A stretch of DNA of 8,161 bases from JBKHHU01 sp046539045 (GCA_046539045.1 JBKHHU010000158.1:1-8161), one strand, 5' to 3'. Positions 1-7,444 are shown, numbered from the stretch's first letter. Notes: generated from the letters alone by a model not told the origin. Translations and numbers: made by a program.

Positions 1-1823
1 CCGACGTGCCCGAGATCCTCGTTGATCAACGCATTGTGGCCCTGGACCTGGCGATGATGGTTGCCGGCACGAAGTACCGCGGTCAGTTCGAGGAACGCAT
101 CAAGGCCGTGATGAACGAAGTCCGCCGAGCCAAGAACGTCATCCTGTTCATCGATGAAATGCATACCCTCGTCGGTGCCGGTGGAGCTGAAGGCGCCATC
201 GATGCCGCCAACGTGCTGAAACCGTCGCTCTCCCGCGGAGAGATCCAGTGCATCGGCGCCACAACCCTCGACGAATACAGGAAATACATCGAGAAGGACG
301 GCGCGCTCGAGCGGCGGTTCCAGACGATCATCGTCAACCCGCCCAACAAGAGCCAGACCTACGACATCCTCAAGGGCCTTCGCGATCGCTACGAGGCGCA
401 CCACCGCGTCGAGATCACCGACCTGGCCCTCGACAAGGCCGTCGAGCTGTCCAGCCGGTACATCACCGGGCGGACGCAACCCGATAAGGCCATTGATGTT
501 ATCGATGAAGCGGGCGCCCGCGTGCGGCTCAAGAGCATGGTCAAGCCCCCGGACCTGGCCAACATCGAGTCCGAAATCGAGAAACTCCAGATGGAGAAGG
601 ACGAAGCCGTCAAGAACGCCGATTACGAGCGGGCGGCTGAGCTCCGCGACAAGGCCGAGCAGGTCCTTGCCAAAAAAGAGGACATGCAGAAGGCGTGGAA
701 AGACCGCTCCCGCGAGGCAGAGGGCATGGTCGACGAGGAAGTCGTCGCCGAGGTCGTCAGCAAGATGACCGGCGTGCCGCTGACCCGCCTGGAGAAGGAA
801 GAAGCCCAGCGGCTGCTTGAACTGGAAAACGAGCTGCACAAACGCGTGGTCAGCCAGGACGAGGCCATCAAGGCCGTGGCCGAGGCGATCCGCCGGGCCC
901 GCAGTGGCCTGAAGGATCCGCGCCGACCGATGGGCAGCTTCATCTTCGCCGGTCCGTCCGGTGTCGGTAAGACGCTGCTGAGCAAGGCGTTGGCGGAATT
1001 CATGTTCGGCGATGAGGACGCGTTGATCCAGATCGACATGTCCGAGTACATGGAGAAGCACAACGTCAGCCGCCTGGTCGGTGCCCCTCCCGGATACGTC
1101 GGGTACGAAGAAGGCGGGCAGCTGACCGAGCGGATCCGCCGCCGGCCTTACGCGGTCGTCCTTTTGGACGAAATCGAGAAGGCCCACCCGGATATCTTCA
1201 ACATGTTGCTGCAGATCATGGAAGAAGGGCACCTTACGGATTCCTTCGGCCGCCGGGTTGACTTCCGGAATACCGTCATCATCCTCACCACGAACATCGG
1301 TGCGGATCTGATCCGCAACAAGGGCGGCTTCGGCTTCGGAAAGCGTGACGTGGCCACAACCTACGCGAAGATGAAGGAGCAGCTCAATAAGGAAGTCGAA
1401 CGGTACTTCCGGCCGGAGTTCCTCAACCGTCTCGACGACATTATCGTGTTTAAGTCCCTGACGAGAGAAGACCTGGAAACGATCGTCGACTACGAGCTGC
1501 GGAACGTTCGCGAGCGGATGCTCGAGCAGGAACTGCAGTTGGAGCTGACCGACGCGGCCAAGGAGTTCCTCATCGACAAGGGTTATAACCCGGACTTCGG
1601 TGCCAGGCCGTTGCGGCGAGCCATCGAGCACCACGTCGAGGACCCGATTTCCGAGGAGATTCTCCGCGGAAATTACAAGGGCAAAAACAAGATCGTCGTC
1701 GACGCCCGAACCGAGACCAACGAAGAGGGCGACGAGGACAAGCACCTGTACTTCGAGACCGTCGAACAGGACGAAACGCCTGCCGAAGAACCGGTCGAGG
1801 AGCAGCTGCACGAGACAACCTGA
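1..1823 (+). CDS. clpC: ClpC-type AAA+ unfoldase/chaperone, 5' end outside window
   Basis: Hsp100 ATPase that unfolds proteins and, in the ClpC family, feeds them to the ClpP protease in the cytoplasm. The frame is open at the window edge (codons start at base 3), so the N-domain and the first Walker A are missing. Counting from the GTG codon at base 6 (not the true start), one sees the AAA1 pore loop GTKYRG (Y24), Walker B with D50/E51, the ERRF arginine-finger region at 102-105, and a UVR motif with coiled coil at about 186-230. AAA2 has Walker A GPSGVGKT (316-323), the GYVGYEEG pore loop (Y364), Walker B D388/E389, sensor 1 N430 and the sensor-2 GAR motif (532-534). The short middle region with UVR separates ClpC from ClpB, which has a long M-domain. 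The GFGF at 441-444 sits where the ClpP-binding loop is expected. The last 36 residues are strongly acidic (15 D/E). A terminator follows 36 bases after the stop. Confidence 0.95.
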   Translation, partial: DVPEILVDQRIVALDLAMMVAGTKYRGQFEERIKAVMNEVRRAKNVILFIDEMHTLVGAGGAEGAIDAANVLKPSLSRGEIQCIGATTLDEYRKYIEKDGALERRFQTIIVNPPNKSQTYDILKGLRDRYEAHHRVEITDLALDKAVELSSRYITGRTQPDKAIDVIDEAGARVRLKSMVKPPDLANIESEIEKLQMEKDEAVKNADYERAAELRDKAEQVLAKKEDMQKAWKDRSREAEGMVDEEVVAEVVSKMTGVPLTRLEKEEAQRLLELENELHKRVVSQDEAIKAVAEAIRRARSGLKDPRRPMGSFIFAGPSGVGKTLLSKALAEFMFGDEDALIQIDMSEYMEKHNVSRLVGAPPGYVGYEEGGQLTERIRRRPYAVVLLDEIEKAHPDIFNMLLQIMEEGHLTDSFGRRVDFRNTVIILTTNIGADLIRNKGGFGFGKRDVATTYAKMKEQLNKEVERYFRPEFLNRLDDIIVFKSLTREDLETIVDYELRNVRERMLEQELQLELTDAAKEFLIDKGYNPDFGARPLRRAIEHHVEDPISEEILRGNYKGKNKIVVDARTETNEEGDEDKHLYFETVEQDETPAEEPVEEQLHETT

Positions 1824-1858
1824 CGCGAGATCGCATAGCGAATCGCGCAAGATAAACG

Positions 1859-1900
1859 AATCGGCGCGGCGGAGTTTTCGAACTTCGCCTCGCCGATTTT
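1859..1900 (+). terminator. Rho-independent terminator after clpC
   Basis: The arms at 1859-1876 and 1881-1898 form an 18-position stem with one C/T mismatch and one G-T wobble, closed by a TTCG tetraloop (1877-1880) and ending in TTTT (1897-1900). It begins 36 bases after the clpC stop. The minus-strand kinase gene ends 139 bases away on the other side, so this element lies between convergent genes. On the minus strand the stem is followed only by TT, CG and TTT, so it may work there too but less well. Confidence 0.9.
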
Positions 1901-1903
1901 CAT

Positions 1904-2038
1904 GCGCCGTCCGGGCAAGCGGTCTTCCGAAGCGTCCGCGGGACATGGAAGGAGTACCCTCGCTGGAGCTACATGGATCAGGAGAAGTTCAGCGACTGGT
2001 CGGAGAAGAATCAGCCGGTCCGGGTGGGAAGCTGCGAC
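1904..2038 (+). other. Intergenic stretch with coding-like frame, possible gene remnant
   Basis: This lies between the clpC terminator and the end of the kinase gene. One plus-strand frame (codons in phase with base 1946) is open from 1856 to a TGA at 2141. At 1946-2035 it reads as a protein-like peptide rich in W, Y, K, E and S (for example WKEYPRWSYMDQEKFSDWSE), with mostly G or C in third codon positions, unlike the other two frames. The only ATG in this frame is at 1973, preceded by a GGAG; from there it would give about 56 residues, but most of the downstream part lies antisense to the kinase gene. I do not recognise a family. It could be a decayed gene end, an unannotated small protein, or chance in GC-rich DNA. 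Confidence 0.2.
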
Positions 2039-3583
2039 TTACTCCTGACTCCCGCAGATGGCCTCGAGCAGTTTGTCGCTGGAGCCGGACTTGCGGATGT
2101 AGGTCTCTGCCCCGGCTTGGAGCATTTTGGTCGCGGTCTGTGAGTCGTCCAGCATGCTGAGGCCGATGATTCGCAGGTGGGGTTTGCGGGCCTTGATCCG
2201 GCGGGTCGCTTCGATCCCGTTCATCCCGGGCATGGACACGTCGATGAGCATAACGTCGGGGTCGACCTTGTCCACGAGTTCAATCGCCTCCAGACCGGAC
2301 TCGGCCTCGGCGACGACGTGCACCCCGGGCTGTTCGCTCAGCAGGGCCCGCAGGCCGTCGCGCATTACCTTGTGATCGTCGACCAGCAGCACGCGCAGGT
2401 CGCGTCCGGATGGGTGCTCGCATGGATGGTCTGCGGCCGTTGGCTCGCTCGGTTCGGTCCATTCACCGGCAGGGGGGATCTTCTCTTCTTCGGGGGTCCA
2501 GGGCATGATGAGCGTGAATTTCGCTCCGTCGTCGGGCCAGCTCTCGATGTCCAGCGTTCCGTTCAGGAAGTCTGCCCGCTCGGCGATGCTCTGCAGACCG
2601 AAACCATCCATCTCGTCCTTTCGGAGGATCTCCTCGGGATCAAATCCCACCCCGTTGTCTTCCACAACCAGGCGGGTCCCGCCGTTCTCCCGCTGCAGGC
2701 TCACCTTCGCCGAATCCACCTTGGCATGCTTGGCTGCGTTGAACAGCAGTTCCTGGATGCACCGGAAGAGGAAGACCTGCAGGCCGCTGCTGGGCGGTTC
2801 GGCTTCGGCGTGCGTGTCCAGTTCCACCCGCAGGCCGTGCATCTTCTCCATTCGCTCGCCCAGCCACGGAAGGGCTGCCAACAGCCCGTGCTGGCGGAGA
2901 ATGGGTGGACTCAGGTCGTGCGAAAGCTGCCGGCTCTTGCCCACCGCCTGCTGCAGAAGTCTGCTCAATTGCTGGACAATCTCGTCGAGGGCCTCGGTAT
3001 CTCTGGCCCGATGGGGAATCAGTCCGACGTGAAAATTCGCCCCGACCAAAATCTGCTGCAGGTCGTCGTGGAGGATCTGTGCCAGCCGGTCGCGCTCTCG
3101 GTCCTCAGCCTCTGTCAGTTCCAGCGCCAGCCGCTGCAACTGGCGGGTGCGTCGCTTGAGTTTGCGGATCGTGTCGCGGAGTTCATACTGTCGCCGGCGG
3201 TCCTGTACGGCTGCCCGGACGGTGGTGATAAATGTCGGGATACGGATCGGCCGGGGAAGGAGGGTCGTATTGTATCGGTCCACAAGCCGGCGCAGCCTGG
3301 GCGAGATGCGCCCGCTGCCGGCGAAAACGATGACCGGCAGGTCCGACCAGCTGGGCTGGTTGGCCAGCAGTTCGGTAAAGCGATCGGCGTCTTCGAGCTT
3401 GAGGGATTCCGGCGTGATGACGGCGGGGCCGGAGTCGCTCAATGCTGCCTCGACCAGTTCGTCCATGTCCCGGCAGGGTCTGGAGGCAATCCCGGCCTGG
3501 TCGAGCGTCTGAGAGGCCAGGGACGCATTCCGCCCGGTCGGGCACAGCACCAGCACCACCAGGTGCCGTTGCTCTTCGTCCAT
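2039..3583 (-). CDS. Hybrid sensor histidine kinase (pseudo-receiver, HisKA_3, HATPase, receiver)
   Basis: A 514-residue cytoplasmic hybrid kinase with no membrane segment. Residues 7-127 look like a receiver fold without its phosphorylation residues: C-P replaces the acidic pair after the first strand, T57 sits near the acceptor Asp position, and R-P replaces K-P. A charged coiled coil (about 128-165) leads to a HisKA_3 domain with acceptor H172 in LHDDLQQ. The ATPase domain has the N-box at N282 (ELLFNAAKHA), the G1 box VEDNGVGF (308-314) and GFGLQSI (327-333). After a Pro/Glu-rich linker (361-395) comes a NarL-type receiver with D402/D403, acceptor D448 (LIDVSMPG), S476 and K498. The protein stops right after this receiver, so it has no HTH output. 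The ATG at 3583 is chosen because it starts 22 bases after the kaiC stop with AAGG 8 bases upstream; an in-frame start at 3682 would overlap kaiC. It is probably co-transcribed with kaiC and could read its state. Confidence 0.9.
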   Translation of the reverse strand: MDEEQRHLVVLVLCPTGRNASLASQTLDQAGIASRPCRDMDELVEAALSDSGPAVITPESLKLEDADRFTELLANQPSWSDLPVIVFAGSGRISPRLRRLVDRYNTTLLPRPIRIPTFITTVRAAVQDRRRQYELRDTIRKLKRRTRQLQRLALELTEAEDRERDRLAQILHDDLQQILVGANFHVGLIPHRARDTEALDEIVQQLSRLLQQAVGKSRQLSHDLSPPILRQHGLLAALPWLGERMEKMHGLRVELDTHAEAEPPSSGLQVFLFRCIQELLFNAAKHAKVDSAKVSLQRENGGTRLVVEDNGVGFDPEEILRKDEMDGFGLQSIAERADFLNGTLDIESWPDDGAKFTLIMPWTPEEEKIPPAGEWTEPSEPTAADHPCEHPSGRDLRVLLVDDHKVMRDGLRALLSEQPGVHVVAEAESGLEAIELVDKVDPDVMLIDVSMPGMNGIEATRRIKARKPHLRIIGLSMLDDSQTATKMLQAGAETYIRKSGSSDKLLEAICGSQE

Positions 3584-3605
3584 GGACGAGGCCTTGAAAC
3601 TCCTG

Positions 3606-5111
3606 CTAAAAGGCATGGTCGCCGTCGCTTTCCAGCAGTTCATCCACGTCGCCGATGAACTCGGGCGTCCCGCTGAGGACATTACGGAACTGACTCAGGG
3701 GCGGGCCGACCTGCAGTCCGCCCGGACCGGGCATGATCTCCCGGATGTAGTTTTCGTGTGGGCTGTGGCGCTTCTTTATAACACTGATGCAGCGCCGCAT
3801 CTTGCCCATGGCCTCGAAGTGTCGCAGGAAGACGACTGTGTCGGCAATGTAACTGGCGTTGAAATCCACGTCCATATCCCGGCCGGGCGCACCGTGAGTG
3901 GCCAGAATGAGGAACGTCAGCACTCCCTTACCGGCAAGGAAACTGAGCAGGTCGTGCAATTGGGGGAGCAGGCTTGCCTGGTTGCCCATCGCGTGCATGT
4001 AGCCGGTGAGGCTGTCGATGACGACAATCCGAACGCCTTCTTCCTCAACCGAATGGCGTATCCGCTGGGAGAATTCGCCCGGTGGAATGTTGCCCACATT
4101 CAGTTGGTGCAATTCGATCATACCGGAATCCAGATGTTCCTGGAGATTCATCTCCAGGCCCTCGGCGCGGTGGATGAAGGTCTGCCGCCGCTCGTCAAAG
4201 CAGAAGATGGCCGACCGAACCTGTCGCTCTGCTGCTGCGATGGCGTATACCGTTGCCAGGGTGCTTTTGCCCGCTCCGGTCGTACCCAGCGCCAAACAGG
4301 CGGTGCCTTCCTCCAGCCCTCCGCCGAACATCGCGTCCAGCGCCTCATTCCCGCTGGAAATTTGATCCAGATCCCCACCGGTAGCCTTGTGGAGTACTTC
4401 CAGACGCGGGTAGATTTCAACGCCGCCGGTGCGGATACGCAAATCGTGAGCGCCTTCCAGAAACGATACGCCTCGCATCTTGGTCACTTCCAGACGGCGA
4501 CGGTTCGGACTGAAGTGGCCGCGGTCGACCATCATCTCCAGGTCCCCATGAAGCACCGTCTGGATCGGTATCAGATCGACACTCCCCATCTGGTTGATGG
4601 TGTATAGGGTAGTGCAATCGTTCTTGGTCAACTCGCGTTCGATCCGGAACAGATGGCGGCGCAGTTGATATTCGTTCTCCACCAGCACGGCCAGTTCGGT
4701 CAGCGAATCGAACAGCAGCCGGTCGGGATTATGCTTCTTCACTCCCTCCAGAACCAGCCGTGTGACCTCCTGCAACTCCACGTCGACGGCGCTGAATAGG
4801 GTCTGCGCGTCGGTGGCTGCTTCCCGTACTTCCCGGGGCAACTCGAGCATCTCGATCCCGTCCAGCGTCCACCCATGGGATGCGGCGATGGTCGAAAGTT
4901 CCTCGCGGTTCTGAAGCAGGGAGACGTACATGACTCGCTGGCCGCGTCGCAGGCCTTCCATCAGGAACTGCAGCCCCAGCGTGGTCTTTCCGGTCCCCGG
5001 ACCACCGTGGACCAGGTACGACATGCCCTTGGGAAACCCGCCCCGCAGGATGGTGTCCAGCCCGGGCAGCCCGCTGGGCTCCGGCTTGGGTATTTCGGCC
5101 ATTGCACACAT
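3606..5111 (-). CDS. kaiC: KaiC-like two-domain RecA-fold ATPase
   Basis: A 501-residue protein of the KaiC/RadA-like family with tandem CI and CII ATPase domains (cyanobacterial KaiC is about 519). CI has Walker A GGPGTGKTT (36-44) and Walker B ending at D135. CII has Walker A GTTGAGKST (276-284) and Walker B ending at D366. The CI segment that normally holds the catalytic Glu pair reads SLLQNREEL (64-72), which by my hand alignment puts L and Q at those positions. CII keeps D-E (306-307, FDER). At the CII phosphosite region NASYIADT, S420 matches KaiC Ser431 but Tyr421 replaces Thr432. The ATG at 5111 is preferred over the one at 5102 because AGAGGA lies 9 bases upstream of it. An inverted repeat at 5163-5180 is a likely control site. 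The kinase gene follows after 22 bases. Neither kaiA nor kaiB is visible, so a true circadian role is not implied; many KaiC homologues outside cyanobacteria serve other signalling roles. Confidence 0.88.
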   Translation of the reverse strand: MCAMAEIPKPEPSGLPGLDTILRGGFPKGMSYLVHGGPGTGKTTLGLQFLMEGLRRGQRVMYVSLLQNREELSTIAASHGWTLDGIEMLELPREVREAATDAQTLFSAVDVELQEVTRLVLEGVKKHNPDRLLFDSLTELAVLVENEYQLRRHLFRIERELTKNDCTTLYTINQMGSVDLIPIQTVLHGDLEMMVDRGHFSPNRRRLEVTKMRGVSFLEGAHDLRIRTGGVEIYPRLEVLHKATGGDLDQISSGNEALDAMFGGGLEEGTACLALGTTGAGKSTLATVYAIAAAERQVRSAIFCFDERRQTFIHRAEGLEMNLQEHLDSGMIELHQLNVGNIPPGEFSQRIRHSVEEEGVRIVVIDSLTGYMHAMGNQASLLPQLHDLLSFLAGKGVLTFLILATHGAPGRDMDVDFNASYIADTVVFLRHFEAMGKMRRCISVIKKRHSPHENYIREIMPGPGGLQVGPPLSQFRNVLSGTPEFIGDVDELLESDGDHAF

Positions 5112-5162
5112 GATAAGAAATCCTCTATCGCTCTTTCGCCCACCACCTCCGGGCAAACTTTT

Positions 5163-5180
5163 CCTTACAACATTGTAAGG
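5163..5180. promoter_or_regulatory. Perfect inverted repeat upstream of kaiC, candidate operator
   Basis: CCTTACAA and TTGTAAGG are exact reverse complements separated by 2 bases. The centre lies about 60 bases upstream of the kaiC ATG at 5111. The 2-base loop and lack of a following T-run on the minus strand argue against a terminator, whereas a dimeric regulator site fits. On the minus strand a TACAAT lies inside the repeat (5172-5177 on plus coordinates), so binding could cover a -10 element. The regulator is unknown. Confidence 0.5.
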
Positions 5181-5239
5181 GCAACCACCTGCCTTATCCA
5201 TGTCAAAGCATCGGCTCAGGCCAGCCACCGGCCAGCCGC

Positions 5240-5770
5240 TCAAGAACGCCTGGCGGAAGGTCGTCTGCGCGGGCGGATCAGCACGGCCGCTCCGACTCCC
5301 AGCAGCACCAGCACCGTCGGTTCCGGAATGAACACCATGCCGTCCCAGTGCACGTGCTCTGCTTCGACGATCTGATCGTCGTGGATCACCCACGCCCGCA
5401 GTTCCGTAAACTCCGGGTGCAGCCCGTGGGGCAGCAGAATGGGGAAATCCGCCGTGTGCAGCAGCGTGATGCTGTACCGGCCTTCGTCCGGGCCGGCCTG
5501 CAGGCCCGAGGCGTAGACGGTGACGTCGCTGTGATCCGGCTCGGTGGTCGTGACGGGCGTCAACCGGACGTCCCGGAAATAGGAATCCAACCCGTGGGAC
5601 GCGTATTCGCCACCAAGATGTGCGCTGAACTGCAGCCCGGCGATTCTGCGATTGCTCGTGGCCGTGATGTGAAATGTGTCCTGTTCGGCGTGGGTTTGGA
5701 AATCGACCCATATGACATCGGCGCCGGCCGGGGTCGCCAACAGCAGGATGAGAACCAGTGTCCTGTACAT
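5240..5770 (-). CDS. PEP-CTERM sorting-domain exported protein
   Basis: A 176-residue secreted or surface protein. The N-terminus MYRTLVLILLLATPAGA (1-17) is a clear signal peptide with likely cleavage before D18. The C-terminus has the PEP-CTERM tripartite layout: Pro-Glu-Pro at 149-151, a hydrophobic helix (about 153-165, VLVLLGVGAAVLI) and an Arg-rich tail (166-176). In known systems this tail is recognised and removed by an exosortase during export, often linked to exopolysaccharide. The middle part (18-147) is beta-rich in appearance, with short hydrophilic and aromatic alternation, and I do not recognise a domain in it. The ATG at 5770 is chosen because it starts the signal peptide directly; the longer in-frame start at 5836 would put a basic, non-signal stretch in front. 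The ribosome-binding site is weak. It lies 128 bases upstream of kaiC on the same strand, so it could belong to the same unit, but the operator-like site between them suggests separate control. Confidence 0.85.
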   Translation of the reverse strand: MYRTLVLILLLATPAGADVIWVDFQTHAEQDTFHITATSNRRIAGLQFSAHLGGEYASHGLDSYFRDVRLTPVTTTEPDHSDVTVYASGLQAGPDEGRYSITLLHTADFPILLPHGLHPEFTELRAWVIHDDQIVEAEHVHWDGMVFIPEPTVLVLLGVGAAVLIRPRRRPSARRS

Positions 5771-6154
5771 AGCAAACCGTCTTTTCAATCCAGAGGCCCA
5801 TCGAAATGCCGGACGGTGCGTCCGTCCCTGCCCCAACTTCAGATTATTCTAGCAGCCTGTTGCTGCGTCTCCGCGGTTTCTTCCGGGGCGCCGCGGCCCG
5901 GGATGCCGGCGATCTGCTCAAAAGTGTCAACAGCCCGGCCGCCGGTAGATGAGACTGTCAAGCGCGCACGGATAGCCTGAGTAAGAGTCCGAAAGTCAAT
6001 GTTTTATGGGATGGGATGAGAACGGCGGTGCAGTTGTTCTCCAGCGTCGGGGGTGTGAGAACTGTCGTCGTTTCGGAAAGAAAATCACCGACTTTGCCGG
6101 GCCACCCGGAGCCTTCTTCGGTTGTGGGCAAAACGAGGCAGGGCTGGGGCGCGA
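5771..6154. other. 384-base gene-free region upstream of PEP-CTERM gene
   Basis: No convincing gene is seen here; the short open frames on both strands lack protein-like composition or run into neighbouring genes. Read on the minus strand, towards the PEP-CTERM gene, it holds TTGACA twice (plus coordinates 5956-5961 and 5925-5930, one every 31 bases) and a TAGAAT about 75 bases before the ATG (5846-5851). None of these boxes is at standard 16-18 base spacing from another, so I do not call a promoter. The region probably carries the PEP-CTERM promoter and leader and the end of the sigma/anti-sigma transcript; I found no clear hairpin with a T-run. Confidence 0.4.
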
Positions 6155-7444
6155 TCAGGGGCGGGTCGGGAGCGGGAGACTCTCCGGATTGATGTGAATT
6201 TCGCCGTTTTCGCCGGGCACCTGCTGTACGGTCAGGTCGCCCATGATGACCCGGTATTTCCCGTTGTCGGCTCGGCGGTACCAGGCGATCGGGCGTCGGC
6301 TGCCCAGTGGCACGTCCCGGCCGACGTACTGCCATGAACCCGGTTCGGCCTGCTGCAGCAACGCCCCGTGGATCGTGGCGGGTCCTCGGAGCTGGTCCAG
6401 CGTCCGGGCGATGGCGCCGATGAGAATGGGGATGCTCGTGCTGTAGTCCTCGCGGTGCAGCGGGAAGACGCCGAACTTGTTGACGCTCCGGGCAGAGGGG
6501 AACTGCCCGTCGTTCCGCCGGGCCATCTCCTCCAGCGTCTCCAGGATATCGGCCTCCGTGAAAGTCATCATCTCAGCCACCGCGTGCTTCACCATGCCCG
6601 AAAGCGTCCGGTGCCTCACCGCATACCCTGCCGGGGGCGTCAGCGTCATCGACGACGGATCCAGTTTCGGCGTCAGATCGAAGTTGGAATAGACCACCGA
6701 AATGCTGTGCTCGGGGTGCTGCAGCCCGCTGACAACTCGCACGATGCGCCGCTGCTCCGGATCCACCCAGAAGTCGCTGCGAACATTGTCGGCGGTTACC
6801 CGGTAGCCATTGGCCGCTGTTTCGCCGATCTGCCTGCTGCCGATGTTGTCGCCGGTTCCGCTGAGCATCAGCGGCACCTGTCGGGCCAGGCTTTCCGGAA
6901 GACGGTGCCGGTCGCCCATGCTGTCCAGGTACACGATGGTGGCCGTCTTCGTTTCGCGATCCACGAGCATCGCCTTGTTGTCTTCCAGGTCCAGGACCAT
7001 CGCGTCACCGTCGGGCAGGTCGATCCGCACCTGTTCAGGCCGGCGATAGGTCACCGTCCCGCTGATGGTCCGCTGCCCGTCATCGCTGCGGATGGTGGTC
7101 GTCATCTCGAAGCGGACCGCCTCTGCCTGCAGCAGCTGACGACGAATGTCCGCAAACGCCTGCCCGGACTCCATGGAGGGAGAGATCAGCCAGTACAGCC
7201 CGATGCCCAGCAGCATCATCGCCGCGACGGATATGGCAATCCCCCGGCCGTGCCTTCGCACAGTCTGCCTCAGGCCAGGCCGGTGCGACGAGGCGGCGGC
7301 CGCCTTCGACCGCTCCTTGGCGAGTGTCCGCTGGAATTCCTCCAGCACCTGCCGGCGCAGTTCCCCGCGGTGCTCGACAGGCACGGGGCACTCGGGGCGG
7401 GCGCGTCGCACGAACTCGGCCACCTGTTTCTCATCGTGGTACAT
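6155..7444 (-). CDS. Membrane-anchored LolA/RseB-like anti-sigma partner
   Basis: A 429-residue protein, probably the anti-sigma factor or envelope sensor for the sigma gene it overlaps. Residues 1-67 are charged and cytoplasmic, 68-87 form one membrane helix (GIAISVAAMMLLGIGLYWLI), and the rest is predicted outside. Residues about 95-270 resemble the LolA/RseB-like fold: FADIRRQLLQAEAVRFEM followed by repeated strands (VTYRRPEQVRIDLPDG, AMVLDLEDNKAMLVDRETKT). A second outer region (about 280-429) has a helical part, then IAWYRRADNGKYRVIMGDLTV. The only Cys in the cytoplasmic part is C19 and there is no HxxxCxxC, so this is not a zinc-type anti-sigma. Its ATG at 7444 lies inside the last codons of the sigma gene (14-base overlap) with GGGAG 7 bases upstream, which suggests coupled translation. 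Function is inferred from architecture and position; direct sigma binding is not shown by sequence. Confidence 0.75.
   Translation of the reverse strand: MYHDEKQVAEFVRRARPECPVPVEHRGELRRQVLEEFQRTLAKERSKAAAASSHRPGLRQTVRRHGRGIAISVAAMMLLGIGLYWLISPSMESGQAFADIRRQLLQAEAVRFEMTTTIRSDDGQRTISGTVTYRRPEQVRIDLPDGDAMVLDLEDNKAMLVDRETKTATIVYLDSMGDRHRLPESLARQVPLMLSGTGDNIGSRQIGETAANGYRVTADNVRSDFWVDPEQRRIVRVVSGLQHPEHSISVVYSNFDLTPKLDPSSMTLTPPAGYAVRHRTLSGMVKHAVAEMMTFTEADILETLEEMARRNDGQFPSARSVNKFGVFPLHREDYSTSIPILIGAIARTLDQLRGPATIHGALLQQAEPGSWQYVGRDVPLGSRRPIAWYRRADNGKYRVIMGDLTVQQVPGENGEIHINPESLPLPTRP

Noticed and set aside
1600..2160. Plus-strand open frame covering the clpC end and the intergenic region
   Set aside because: Out of frame with clpC, runs through the terminator hairpin, and is Arg/Ser-rich in the manner of a shadow frame.
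2177..3658. Long plus-strand open frame (493 codons) opposite the histidine kinase
   Set aside because: The minus strand has clear kinase and receiver motifs across the same span. The plus frame shows no recognisable motif and is the usual by-product of GC-rich codon use.
3582..4607. Plus-strand open frame opposite the KaiC-like gene
   Set aside because: Antisense to the Walker motifs of KaiC; no motif of its own.
5172..5206. TTGACA and TACAAT as a sigma-70 promoter for kaiC
   Set aside because: The boxes are 23 bases apart, too far for a normal promoter. A sigma-54 reading of the nearby GGC...TTGC was one base short of the required spacing.
5112..5801. In-frame upstream extension of the KaiC-like gene, giving a 731-residue protein
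   Set aside because: The extension overlaps the PEP-CTERM gene in another frame and has Arg/Gly/Pro-rich non-protein-like composition. The ATG at 5111 has a good ribosome-binding site and matches KaiC family length.
5958..6335. Minus-strand open frame of 125 codons in the gap before the PEP-CTERM gene
   Set aside because: More than half of it overlaps the LolA-like gene in another frame, and composition is not protein-like.
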